A DNA stretch of 41,919 bases, taken from assembly GCA_051155755.1 (NCBI GenBank), contig DAXETY010000038.1, forward strand, positions 1 to 41,919, written 5' to 3'. The notes under the pieces were generated by a model. The model was given only the letters and a program-made list of their open reading frames with translations, searched no databases and was not told the origin of the DNA. Positions 1 through 8,022 of the stretch are shown in pieces (the stretch's first letter is position 1; each line of letters starts with the position of its first letter). The stretch is from DAXETY01 sp051155755. GTDB lineage: Bacteria; Desulfobacterota; Desulfobacteria; Desulfobacterales; SG8-13. The position numbers and the translations under genes were made by a program.

Positions 1-681
1 ATGGGCAACAGCCGCATTATTCTGCCACTGGATCATACCCCCTGGCCGCTGGCCCGACAGATCATGGAGCAGACCGCCGGGCGGGTGTGGGGCTACAAAG
101 TCCGCCGCAGCGTTCTGGAAGCCGGACTGGGAATTTTAAAACAAATCAAGCTCTTCGGCAACGTCATGCTCGATTTCAAGCTCTACGACATTCCCAGTGC
201 CATGACCGAATCCCTGAACCTGCACCGGGAAGCCGGCGCGAATATTACCACCGTGCACTGCTCGTCGGGCTATGATCCGATGGCCGAAGGTATGGAAAAA
301 ACCGGCATCGCCGGGGTTACGGTGCTGACATCCATGGATCGGCAGGATGTTCGGCGTTATTATCGCGCAGACGGCCCCGAAGAACTGGTGCGCCGGATGG
401 CCGCCGATGCGGCGGAACGTTACGAATTTCTGGTCTGTTCAGCGCGGGATCTGGCCGATATCCGCCAGCTGCCCATCCAGAAAATTTGCCCCGGAATTCG
501 CCCGCACTGGTATCTGGAGCCGGACGATCAGACCCGCGTGGCCACCCCGGCGGAGGCCGTGCAAATGGGGGCCGATCTGTTGGTCATCGGGCGGCCCATC
601 CTGGGGGCGGCCGATATTGCCGCCGCCGTAGAACGCACCAACGAAGAAATCGAAGCCGCTTTAGCGCGGTTTGCCCGTTAG
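1..681 (+). CDS. pyrF: orotidine 5'-phosphate decarboxylase
   Basis: Decarboxylates OMP to UMP, the last step of de novo pyrimidine synthesis, in the cytoplasm. The 226-residue product has the family N-terminal strand (ILPLD), the catalytic D-x-K-x-x-D signature in LDFKLYDIP (about residues 57-65), the phosphate-binding PGIRP segment (about 164-168) and VIGRPI near the C terminus. PGIRP favours OMP decarboxylase over the related hexulose-phosphate synthases. The ORF begins at the first base of the window, so an upstream start cannot be excluded, but the family N terminus begins right here and the length is normal. It is convergent with the lysC operon. The identity is secure at family level; the sequence is a somewhat divergent member. 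Confidence 0.88.
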   Translation: MGNSRIILPLDHTPWPLARQIMEQTAGRVWGYKVRRSVLEAGLGILKQIKLFGNVMLDFKLYDIPSAMTESLNLHREAGANITTVHCSSGYDPMAEGMEKTGIAGVTVLTSMDRQDVRRYYRADGPEELVRRMAADAAERYEFLVCSARDLADIRQLPIQKICPGIRPHWYLEPDDQTRVATPAEAVQMGADLLVIGRPILGAADIAAAVERTNEEIEAALARFAR

Positions 682-731
682 CCCATTCGCCGGTTCGTCC
701 GTGGGTCCGTGAACCCCTTTCGCCGGCAGCT

Positions 732-876
732 AGTGTCCATCCAGAAATGGCCCTTTTTCCGCTGAGCTGCGTTCTCCGCGGGTTTCTCGCCTTCGGCGTA
801 CTTCATGTACGCCTCGGCGAAAACCCTTGTGCGGCCTTGCTCAACGCAAAAATTGCTCATTACTGAATTGGACACT
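732..876. repeat. MITE/REP-like palindromic element with AGTGTCCA ends
   Basis: A 145-bp intergenic element between the convergent pyrF and lysC transcription units. It starts with AGTGTCCA (732-739) and ends with the inverted copy TGGACACT (869-876). Almost the whole interior folds on itself: the centre is a perfect GGCGTAC / GTACGCC stem around about 799-817, and the arms continue outwards with matching GGGTTT..TCGCC and TGCGTT blocks. No transposase is present, so this would be a non-autonomous or REP-like element. A minus-strand ORF through it (678-875) is a by-product of the repeat. It could also serve as a bidirectional terminator. Membership of a dispersed family is inferred; only this copy is seen in the window. 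Confidence 0.7.
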
Positions 877-912
877 TAACGGTGCCTTAAGCACTCCGAG
901 GATGGGCACTAG

Positions 913-1008
913 CTAATAAAAATATTGGCGGTAGAGGAACAATGCGAAAATTACCGCGGCGACGATCAGCACCAGTATCAGTTGGTCGGGGGAGAATTTG
1001 GGCAGCAC
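913..1008 (-). CDS. 31-residue single-pass membrane peptide after lysC
   Basis: A short ORF starting with GTG at 1008, five bases after the lysC stop codon (1013-1015). A GGAGGA ribosome-binding site lies inside the end of lysC, which suggests translational coupling. The predicted peptide starts MLPKFSPDQ, continues as a hydrophobic helix of about 16 residues (LILVLIVAAVIFALFL, residues 10-25) and ends with YRQYFY. This is the layout of a small inner-membrane protein with a basic/aromatic cytoplasmic or interfacial tail. I do not recognise a family. It would be the last gene of the phoH-to-lysC operon. It is too short for most gene callers, and the case rests on the RBS, spacing and hydrophobic profile only. 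Confidence 0.5.
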   Translation of the reverse strand: MLPKFSPDQLILVLIVAAVIFALFLYRQYFY

Positions 1009-1012
1009 CCCC

Positions 1013-2233
1013 TCACTCCTCCACATCCAGGCCGAAGGCGGTATGCAGCACGCGGACGGCCAGTTCGGTATATTTTTCCGCAATGATGCATGAGATCCGA
1101 ATTTCGGAGGTGCTGATCATGCTGATGTTGATGCCTTCTCCGGCCAGCGATTTGAACATGGTAGCGGCCACGCCGGAGTGATTGCGCATTCCGACGCCGA
1201 TGACGGATACCTTGGAGATGGTCTTATCGCCTAATACTTCCTCGGCGCCGATCTCCACAGCGATTTTCTGTTCGATTTGCAGGGCGCGATCGAAATCGGC
1301 CCTGGGAACCGTGAACGTCAAATCCGTCTGTCCGCCGGAGCGGGTGTTTTGAATGATCATATCCACCACAATACCGGAATCGGCAATGGGGCTGAATATT
1401 TTCGCCGCGATGCCGGGCTGATCGGGAACCTTCTTCAGGGTGATGCGGGCCTGATCTTTGTCGTGGGTAACGGCAGTGACGATGAGGGTTTCCATTCCGG
1501 CTTCTTCATTGACAACCATGGTGCCATCCTCTTCCTTAAACGATGATCGGACGTGGACCGGTACGTTGTATTTTTTTGCAAAACCGACCGATCGAATTTG
1601 CAGGACCTTGGCCCCCAGACTGGCCATGTTCAACATTTCGTCGTAGGAAACCGCTTTGAGTTTTCGGGCCCTGGGGCAAACGTTCGGATCGGCGGTATAG
1701 ATGCCGTCGACATCGGTGTAAATTTCGCACATGTCGGCCTTGATCGCCGCGGCGATCGCCACGGCCGAGGTGTCGGAACCGCCGCGCCCCAGGGTGGTGA
1801 TGTTGCCTTCAATGTCACAGCCCTGAAATCCGGCGATGACCACGATTTTGCGCTGGGAGAGGATCCGCCGGATGCGCTGGGCGCCGATTTCGAGAATGCG
1901 GGCATTGCCGAAGGCACAGTCGGTCAGGACTTCGGCCTGAAATCCGAGCAGGGATCGCGCAGGATATTTCATGGCGTTAAGCGTCATGGACAGCAGGGCC
2001 GCAGTGGTTTGTTCACCGGTGGCCAGCAGAACGTCCAGTTCGCGTCGCTCCGGCACGGCTTCGATCTGTGCTGCCATTTTGATCAAGCTGTCGGTGACGC
2101 CTGCCATAGCGGAAATGACCACCACCACCTCATTGCCGGCGTCGTAATACTTGGCGACCCGTCTCGCCACATTCTGTATTCGCGGCAAATCCGCGACGGA
2201 AGTGCCACCGTATTTTTGAACGATCAAACTCAT
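1013..2233 (-). CDS. lysC: aspartate kinase (monofunctional, ACT-regulated)
   Basis: Phosphorylates aspartate at the start of the lysine, threonine and methionine pathway. The 406-residue protein has the N-terminal kinase signature KYGGTSV (residues 7-13), the kinase core with SDTSAVA and the IYTDVDGIYTADP segment, and two C-terminal ACT domains (about 267-340 and 343-406) with typical ligand-site motifs (PDQPGIAAKIF; GMRNHSGVAATMF). No homoserine dehydrogenase domain is fused. Length and layout match alpha-plus-beta type aspartokinases, which are feedback-inhibited by lysine and/or threonine; the specificity cannot be read here. Its ATG overlaps the tsaE stop by four bases (ATGA), so the two genes are translationally coupled. 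Confidence 0.96.
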   Translation of the reverse strand: MSLIVQKYGGTSVADLPRIQNVARRVAKYYDAGNEVVVVISAMAGVTDSLIKMAAQIEAVPERRELDVLLATGEQTTAALLSMTLNAMKYPARSLLGFQAEVLTDCAFGNARILEIGAQRIRRILSQRKIVVIAGFQGCDIEGNITTLGRGGSDTSAVAIAAAIKADMCEIYTDVDGIYTADPNVCPRARKLKAVSYDEMLNMASLGAKVLQIRSVGFAKKYNVPVHVRSSFKEEDGTMVVNEEAGMETLIVTAVTHDKDQARITLKKVPDQPGIAAKIFSPIADSGIVVDMIIQNTRSGGQTDLTFTVPRADFDRALQIEQKIAVEIGAEEVLGDKTISKVSVIGVGMRNHSGVAATMFKSLAGEGINISMISTSEIRISCIIAEKYTELAVRVLHTAFGLDVEE

Positions 2234-2742
2234 ATTTCCGATTTCTCCAACGACCCATTTCCGGCCTGCTCCCGCAGGAATCCGGCTGCCTTCCCAATCC
2301 CAAGAATCGTGATTTTTCGTCGCCGGTCACCGAGAATCTCGAAACGAACTTCGAGGAAATCCTCGGGAAGCCGGTCACGGATGCGTTCCGCCCATTCGAT
2401 CGCGGCGACTCCCTCGCCTTCGAGGATTTCGTCGAGTCCCAGCTCCTCGGCACCGGATGCGCTTTCGATGCGGTAGAGATCGATGTGAGCCAACGGCAAT
2501 CTCCCCGGATATTCATTGATCAGCGTAAAGGTGGGGCTGGTGATGGGGCATTCTTCCGGTACCTGCAGGCCCCGGGCCAATCCCTGAACAAAGCAGGTCT
2601 TTCCGCTGCCGAGGTCACCGGTTAGCGCAAGCACGCTGCCGCTGTCAAGATGTTCTCCGATTTTGCGCGCCAACCGGCGGGTCTGTTCCGCGGAATCGGT
2701 AATATAAATATAAGTGCTGTCGTTGTGCAAATTGTATTTCAC
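2230..2742 (-). CDS. tsaE: tRNA t6A biosynthesis ATPase TsaE
   Basis: The small ATPase that drives the TsaB-TsaD complex in threonylcarbamoylation of A37 in ANN-decoding tRNAs. The 170-residue protein carries the Walker A motif GDLGSGKT (42-49), the family block SPTFTLINEY, the HIDLYR strand and an IEWAER segment near residue 130. It lies 16 bp downstream of nnr and overlaps lysC by four bases. Linkage to nnr is a common bacterial arrangement, since TsaE is also found fused to or next to NAD(P)HX repair genes. A C-terminal tail of about 20 residues lies beyond the usual domain. Confidence 0.95.
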   Translation of the reverse strand: MKYNLHNDSTYIYITDSAEQTRRLARKIGEHLDSGSVLALTGDLGSGKTCFVQGLARGLQVPEECPITSPTFTLINEYPGRLPLAHIDLYRIESASGAEELGLDEILEGEGVAAIEWAERIRDRLPEDFLEVRFEILGDRRRKITILGIGKAAGFLREQAGNGSLEKSEI

Positions 2743-2758
2743 AGAGTTCTGTCGTGCT

Positions 2759-4357
2759 TTAAAAAATACGCTCGATCGTTTCGTTCCAGGTCAATGCCGG
2801 CTGTTTACAGGATGTAATTCTGCCGATTTCAACCGGGATTTGCTGCATGACGTCCGTGGCGATATAGCCGTAGGGTCCCACCGATTCTGCCAGGCTGTCG
2901 GCGGCCGCTCCGTGCAGGTACACCCCGATGTTGGCGGCTGCATCCGGGCTGTAGCCCTGGGCCAGGAATCCGGCGATCATACCGGTGAGCACATCGCCCA
3001 TTCCGCCCGAGGCCATGCCGGCATTGCCGGTCGAATTCAGATAGACGCTGCCGTCCGGATGCGCGATCACAGTGTTGGCGCCTTTCAGCACCAGGTGAAC
3101 GCGATGGTCTTCGGCAAAGCGCCTGGCACAACCGACCCGGTCGGACTGGATATCTGCGACGGAGCCACCGGTCAATCGGGCCATTTCTCCCGGATGCGGC
3201 GTTAAAATGGTTGCGGACTTGCGATGGCGGAGCACGGAGGTGTCATCGGCCAGGAGATTCAGTCCATCGGCATCGATGACCAGCGGCGTGCGGCATTCGG
3301 ATACCAGCGCGCGTACGGCCTGCCGGGTTTCCGCGGACTGCCCGATCCCCGGTCCCAGCGCCAGGGCATTTTTCCCTTCGGCCAGTTCAAGCAGAATTTT
3401 CGCCGCCGGGGCCTTCAGGATACCGGAACCCTGATCTTCGAGCGGTACCGTCATGACTTCGGTCAACAGGGTTTCGAGGATGGCATTGAGCGCGGCGGGC
3501 ACCGCCAGCGTGACCAACCCGGCCCCCGAGCGCATGGCTCCCATTGCGGTCATGGATGCAGCACCGGTTTTACCCGTGGCGCCGGCGGCTACCAGCAGGT
3601 GGCCGGTTTTGCCTTTGTGAATGTCCGGAGCGCGCGGCCGCAAAACCGCCTGAATCCAGGATGTCGTCAGCAGGAACTGTTTCGGGGCCACCTCTGCGAC
3701 AATGTGCGGCGGGACTCCGATGTCCACGATACGCAAAACGCCCCGAAGTGAAGCCCCGGGATGGATGAAATGGCCGGTCTTGGCAAATGCAAAGGTGGCC
3801 GTGGCGGATGCGCGGATACAGCTGCCGCAGATTCGGCCGGTGTCGGAATCCAGCCCGGAAGGCACGTCCACGGCAAAAACCGGATGTTCACTGTTGTTAA
3901 TAAACTCGATGACATCCCGGAAAAATCCTTTGACATCGGATTTGAGTCCGGTTCCCAGGATTGCATCAATCCACAGGTCATGCCGGCGCATCGCCGCTTT
4001 GGCCGCGTCGAAAGCATCCCCGTCGGGGACTTCTTCCACCGGCACCCCCATCTCGGTCAGCAATCCGAGGTTTTCACCGGCTTCTCCGGAGACACGGCTC
4101 CGTTCCGCCAGAAGGTAGACCGTTACGGCGATGTCGCGTTGGGCCAGACAGCGGGCAATCACGTGCCCGTCACCGCCGTTATTACCGCGACCGGCCACCA
4201 CGGCGACGTTGCGCGCACCGATGTCCGGAAATTGTTCCAGTAAAAATTCGGCGGCGCCGCGGCCCGCGCTTTCCATCAGCACGCGGCCGGGAATGCCGAA
4301 CGTTTCGATGGTCCGGCGATCCATTGCGCGCATCTCGTCGGCAGTTACCAGGATCAT
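2759..4357 (-). CDS. nnr: bifunctional NAD(P)HX epimerase / ADP-dependent dehydratase
   Basis: Repairs hydrated NADH/NADPH: the N-terminal YjeF_N domain (about residues 1-215) epimerises R-NAD(P)HX, and the C-terminal ribokinase-like domain (about 225-510) dehydrates S-NAD(P)HX with ADP. Visible motifs are AGRGNNGGDG (55-64) in the epimerase, and TPHPGEMARL and GGMGDVLTGM in the dehydratase. I place the start at the ATG at 4357 (532 residues) because GAGGAGG sits about 5 nt upstream. An in-frame GTG two codons earlier (4363) would overlap that ribosome-binding site. The C terminus runs about 20 residues past the kinase fold. A 120-bp gap separates it from pdxJ. Confidence 0.95.
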   Translation of the reverse strand: MILVTADEMRAMDRRTIETFGIPGRVLMESAGRGAAEFLLEQFPDIGARNVAVVAGRGNNGGDGHVIARCLAQRDIAVTVYLLAERSRVSGEAGENLGLLTEMGVPVEEVPDGDAFDAAKAAMRRHDLWIDAILGTGLKSDVKGFFRDVIEFINNSEHPVFAVDVPSGLDSDTGRICGSCIRASATATFAFAKTGHFIHPGASLRGVLRIVDIGVPPHIVAEVAPKQFLLTTSWIQAVLRPRAPDIHKGKTGHLLVAAGATGKTGAASMTAMGAMRSGAGLVTLAVPAALNAILETLLTEVMTVPLEDQGSGILKAPAAKILLELAEGKNALALGPGIGQSAETRQAVRALVSECRTPLVIDADGLNLLADDTSVLRHRKSATILTPHPGEMARLTGGSVADIQSDRVGCARRFAEDHRVHLVLKGANTVIAHPDGSVYLNSTGNAGMASGGMGDVLTGMIAGFLAQGYSPDAAANIGVYLHGAAADSLAESVGPYGYIATDVMQQIPVEIGRITSCKQPALTWNETIERIF

Positions 4358-4477
4358 GGGCACCTCCTCTGTTGGATCGACCTTTCACCGCCAAAAGTAG
4401 GGGATTTCAACGGGGGCTGCAAGCCGGGCGTCGTGTCCATCCCATCAATCATTGACGGCACATTGAAGTGTCCGACG

Positions 4478-5197
4478 CTAGCGTTGTTGGATCAGCCGGC
4501 GCATATCCCTTACCGCCTGTTCCATGCCCACCATCAGGGCCCGGGCGATCAGGCTGTGTCCGATGTTGAATTCGTCGATTTCTGAAATTTCCCGAAAGGC
4601 CGGCACGGTTTTGTAGCAAAGGCGATTGCCGATGTGCACGCCGATGTTCAACCGGTCGGCCAGCTTGATGGCGTCGACGATTCGGGAAAAAAGCTGACCG
4701 CGTTTGGCCGAGGTGGTCGCTTCACAGTACCCGCCGGTGTGAACCTGGACGAATTTGGCGTTGCATTGATGGGCCAGCTTGATCTGTCCGGGGTCCGGAT
4801 TGATGACGACCCCGACCGGAATGCCGCTGTTTTCGAGGTTGCCGATGGTTTCCGCCAGGGTCGTTTTGTGCACCATCAGGTCGAGACCGCCCTCCATGGC
4901 GGCTTCTTCCCGGGATTCCGGAACCAGCAATACCGCGTCGGGTTTCACGTTCAGGGCCACTCCGAGCATTTCCGAAGAGGCGGTCATCTTCAAAATCAGA
5001 CGTGTTTGCAGGGTTTTGCGCAAAATACGAAGATCGCGGTCCTGAACATGACGGCGATCTTCCCGGAGGTGGACAACAATGCCGTCGACACCGCCGACTT
5101 CTGCCATTGCAGCCACCGTGACCGGATCCGGAAACCGGGTCTTGCGGACTTCCCGTAAGGTGGCGACATGATCGATCTGAAGGTTCAGGGCTGCCAT
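4478..5197 (-). CDS. pdxJ: pyridoxine 5'-phosphate synthase
   Basis: Condenses 3-amino-1-hydroxyacetone phosphate with deoxyxylulose 5-phosphate to make pyridoxine phosphate in the DXP-dependent vitamin B6 pathway. The 239-residue TIM barrel has the family N terminus (LQIDHVATLR, 6-15), VHLREDRRH, the VQVHTGGYCEA segment and the NIGHSLIARAL phosphate-binding loop near the C terminus. Length matches E. coli PdxJ (243). It sits 52 bp downstream of ybeY in the operon. PLP is also the cofactor of the threonine dehydratase encoded further along. Confidence 0.96.
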   Translation of the reverse strand: MAALNLQIDHVATLREVRKTRFPDPVTVAAMAEVGGVDGIVVHLREDRRHVQDRDLRILRKTLQTRLILKMTASSEMLGVALNVKPDAVLLVPESREEAAMEGGLDLMVHKTTLAETIGNLENSGIPVGVVINPDPGQIKLAHQCNAKFVQVHTGGYCEATTSAKRGQLFSRIVDAIKLADRLNIGVHIGNRLCYKTVPAFREISEIDEFNIGHSLIARALMVGMEQAVRDMRRLIQQR

Positions 5198-5249
5198 AAT
5201 GACCTCGAGCAGTAAAAAAGTTGGGGGGGCCGGACACCGAGGACCGGTC

Positions 5250-5690
5250 TCAGAGCGACTTCAACATTTCCAGGATTTCCTCACTGCGGGACGCCATGAT
5301 CCGGGCCTGTGCTGCATCGGTTTCATGATCATAGCCGAACAGATGCAGAATGCCGTGGATGAGCACCTCGTCCAGCCGTGTTTCAAAATCGATGCCGGCA
5401 TCGGCGGCCTCCCGCCGGGCCGTATCGACGGAAACCACGACGTCGCCCAGCAGTTGCGGCGACACTTCAGGAAACCGGCCTTCCTGCATGGGAAAGGCGA
5501 TCACGTTGGTGGGCCCCTCCCGTTGCAGATACTGACGGTTCAGTTCGGTGATGAAGGCATCGTCGACCAGAACCACGGACAGCTCCGCTTCAGGACTGTC
5601 CAAGGCGTCTAAGACGGCCTGGGCTTTGTGTCGGAAGCTCTCTATCCGAATCGGTTGGCTGTTTTGCCGGTTGTCGATCAGAACCGCCAT
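5250..5690 (-). CDS. ybeY: endoribonuclease YbeY (16S rRNA maturation)
   Basis: A zinc-dependent endoribonuclease involved in 16S rRNA 3'-end maturation and ribosome quality control. The 146-residue product has the hallmark HGILHLFGYDH motif, with zinc-ligand histidines at 112, 116 and 122, plus the upstream LNRQYLQREGPTNVIAFPM and LGDVVVS segments. The start at 5690 is preceded by AGGAAAAGG. Its first 101 nt overlap the 3' end of pgpH in another frame, an unusually long overlap for this gene pair. PhoH, PgpH and YbeY are encoded together in many bacteria. Confidence 0.96.
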   Translation of the reverse strand: MAVLIDNRQNSQPIRIESFRHKAQAVLDALDSPEAELSVVLVDDAFITELNRQYLQREGPTNVIAFPMQEGRFPEVSPQLLGDVVVSVDTARREAADAGIDFETRLDEVLIHGILHLFGYDHETDAAQARIMASRSEEILEMLKSL

Positions 5691-8022
5691 TTTTTGCCTT
5701 TTCCTGGGTTCCCGCGCGTTTTTCGGGGTAATCGATGCGGTGATGATGAATTGCGTTCAAGAATTTGTTGAAGCTTTTGGCGATTTTGTGCAGGTCCTTC
5801 AGCGTCAGTTCACAATCATCCAGTTGCCCGTCGGAGAAAACCTTGTTGATCAAATTCTGCACCAGGCCCTGGATCCGGGACGGTGTTGGATTGGCCAGGG
5901 TCCTGGAAGCGGCCTCGGCGACGTCGGCCAGCATGACCAGAGCGATTTCCCGGGTTTGGGGCCTGGGCCCGGGGTAGCGGAAATCGTCGATTTTCACGGC
6001 GTCCTCGCCTTTTTGCTGTTTGGCCTTGTCGTAAAAATAGGTGATCAGGCTCGTGCCGTGGTGTTGTTGGATCGTCTCGACAATCGCCCGGCCCAACTTA
6101 TGCTCCCGGGCGATTTCGATGCCGTTTTTCACATGGGCCACAAGGATGAGCGCCGACATCGAAGGGGCGAGCTTGTCATGTTTGTTGCGGCCGTCGCGTT
6201 GGTTTTCAATGAAGTACATCGGTTTGACCATTTTACCGATGTCATGATAGTAGCCGCAGACTTTGGCGAGCAATGGGTTGGCGCCGATTTCCGAAGCCGC
6301 CGCTTCCACCATCGAACCGACCAGGACCGAGTGATGATAGGTGCCGGGAGCCTCCATCAAGAGGCGTTTTAAAATGGGCTGGTCCAGATTCGCCAGTTCC
6401 AGAAGTTTGATGTCGGTGCTGTAGTCAAAGGCGATTTCCACCAGCGGCACAACGCCGGCGGTTATAATGCCGGCCCCCACGCCGCCCAGAAATGCAAAGG
6501 CACAATTCCAAAGAATTTTCGTCCCGGATATCGGGGCGAAGTAGATCGCAATGACGCCCGCCAAGGCGACATTCAAAAGACCGAGTTTGGTTCCGGCCTT
6601 GATAAAAACCTTGCGCTCTCTGCAATCGCGAATCCAGTAAGCTGCCATCACCCCGCTGATCAGAAAATAAAGCATCAGGCCGAAATGAATCTGAAAGATC
6701 AGGGCGACACAAATCGCCAGCAGACCCGCAAACGGAACGGCCAGTTCGAACCCCAAAAAAAGGGCGATGATCATGGCGCCGGAGGCCAGCGGTGTGCCGT
6801 AAATTAAAGAGGCGGCGGCCAGATCTGCGGGGTTTTTACTGGCAAGGGATTCGGCCAGGTGGATCGACAGAAATGCCAACAGGAAAGTTGCCAGCAGCAC
6901 GATGGAAAGGAACAGCAGGTTGCGGTTCTGCTCGCTGGTGGACAGTCCGATCCGCGGCATGTAGACCCGGCTGGCAGATGCCAGCAAAATCAGCAGGAGC
7001 AAACCGGAGCCCAGGGTCGCCATCCACGCTTTGTCTTCGCGGGTTTGAGATTGGAGAGCGTTTAATTTCAGCAGTTGAACCGCATTGACACGATCGCCCT
7101 CTCGCAGCAACATTTCCCCCGATTTGATCTTGTAAAGGGTCGGTTTGATGGCTTCGGCCGCGAGGTTTTTGCGTTCCGCCGTTTCGGCGCGATTGAGCGT
7201 GATGTTGGGCTGAATCAGCCGCTGGGTGAAATCGAACACCAGGTTTTTCAGCGGGTAGCTTTCTTCCACCAGTTGATGCTCGCCGACATGGCGCACCGCC
7301 GCGCGCGCCTGGTCCAGATCGTAAAATCGATTCAGGTCGGATACCACTCGTTCCTGTTTGGTACCGACATTGCGCAATACGATACCTTTTTCGGTTTCTT
7401 TGAGCAGGATGGCCTTGTTGGTCACCACACCGCGGGTGAGGATTTCCGTCAAAATGCGTGTGACGGCGTCGGCGATCTGCAGGGAAAAATTTTCGTCGGT
7501 CAGCATCCGGTAGGCCCCCGGACTGATTTCGATGCCCAGTTTCTGGGCGAAAACCTTCCGCGGCGGCATCTGCGGCGGCACGTTTGCTTCCGCAAGCGCA
7601 TCGGTCGCTGCCGGGTCTTGAATCGACCGTTGCATTGCCGGCGGTTTGGCCAGGTCATGGAATTCGGCAAATGCGTTTTTGACCCGCTGAACCAGTATGG
7701 GCAACAGCCCGGTGTCATGATCATATACCGTTAGAACCGATTCGATGGCCCGACGACGATTGACCTCAGTGGCTTCGGGATCTTCAATAAAAAAATCCTG
7801 CGGAGCTTTGAAGTCCCGTTCCACAACGTCTCCCAGCTGATAACTGGGTTTCGCCGTTCCCTGGCTCTGGTACAGAATGAAGACAAAAATCGTCGTGATT
7901 CCGAACAGCAGATACCAGCGAAATCGAAGACTGTCCTCGAAAACTTGCCGGAAGGAATCTTTACGCTTTCGGATCGAACCGGAGCGATCTTTTCCGGACG
8001 TTTTGCCTGTCTCTGCATTCAT
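5590..8022 (-). CDS. pgpH: 7TM-7TMR_HD membrane phosphohydrolase (PgpH/YqfF type)
   Basis: A membrane HD-domain protein of the family whose Listeria member PgpH hydrolyses cyclic di-AMP. The 810 residues comprise one N-terminal membrane helix (about 34-52), a large extracytoplasmic region (7TMR-HDED, about 55-330), a cluster of about seven helices (about 340-540) and a cytoplasmic HD domain. The HD domain contains TYHHS (562-566) and the HDIGK motif with His593-Asp594. The ATG overlaps the phoH stop by four bases. The last 33 or so residues are polar and low in complexity and overlap ybeY in another frame, so the extension could be a natural read-through tail or reflect a shifted stop. Substrate is inferred from the family. 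Confidence 0.92.
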   Translation of the reverse strand: MNAETGKTSGKDRSGSIRKRKDSFRQVFEDSLRFRWYLLFGITTIFVFILYQSQGTAKPSYQLGDVVERDFKAPQDFFIEDPEATEVNRRRAIESVLTVYDHDTGLLPILVQRVKNAFAEFHDLAKPPAMQRSIQDPAATDALAEANVPPQMPPRKVFAQKLGIEISPGAYRMLTDENFSLQIADAVTRILTEILTRGVVTNKAILLKETEKGIVLRNVGTKQERVVSDLNRFYDLDQARAAVRHVGEHQLVEESYPLKNLVFDFTQRLIQPNITLNRAETAERKNLAAEAIKPTLYKIKSGEMLLREGDRVNAVQLLKLNALQSQTREDKAWMATLGSGLLLLILLASASRVYMPRIGLSTSEQNRNLLFLSIVLLATFLLAFLSIHLAESLASKNPADLAAASLIYGTPLASGAMIIALFLGFELAVPFAGLLAICVALIFQIHFGLMLYFLISGVMAAYWIRDCRERKVFIKAGTKLGLLNVALAGVIAIYFAPISGTKILWNCAFAFLGGVGAGIITAGVVPLVEIAFDYSTDIKLLELANLDQPILKRLLMEAPGTYHHSVLVGSMVEAAASEIGANPLLAKVCGYYHDIGKMVKPMYFIENQRDGRNKHDKLAPSMSALILVAHVKNGIEIAREHKLGRAIVETIQQHHGTSLITYFYDKAKQQKGEDAVKIDDFRYPGPRPQTREIALVMLADVAEAASRTLANPTPSRIQGLVQNLINKVFSDGQLDDCELTLKDLHKIAKSFNKFLNAIHHHRIDYPEKRAGTQEKAKNGGSDRQPAKQPTDSDRELPTQSPGRLRRLGQS

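Noticed and set aside
678..875. 65-codon minus-strand ORF after pyrF
   Set aside because: It lies within the palindromic element and is explained by the repeat; the peptide merely translates the stem.
4420..4480. GTGTCC motifs between nnr and pdxJ, considered as a second copy of the 732-876 element
   Set aside because: The motifs are in direct, not inverted, orientation and the interior has no palindrome.
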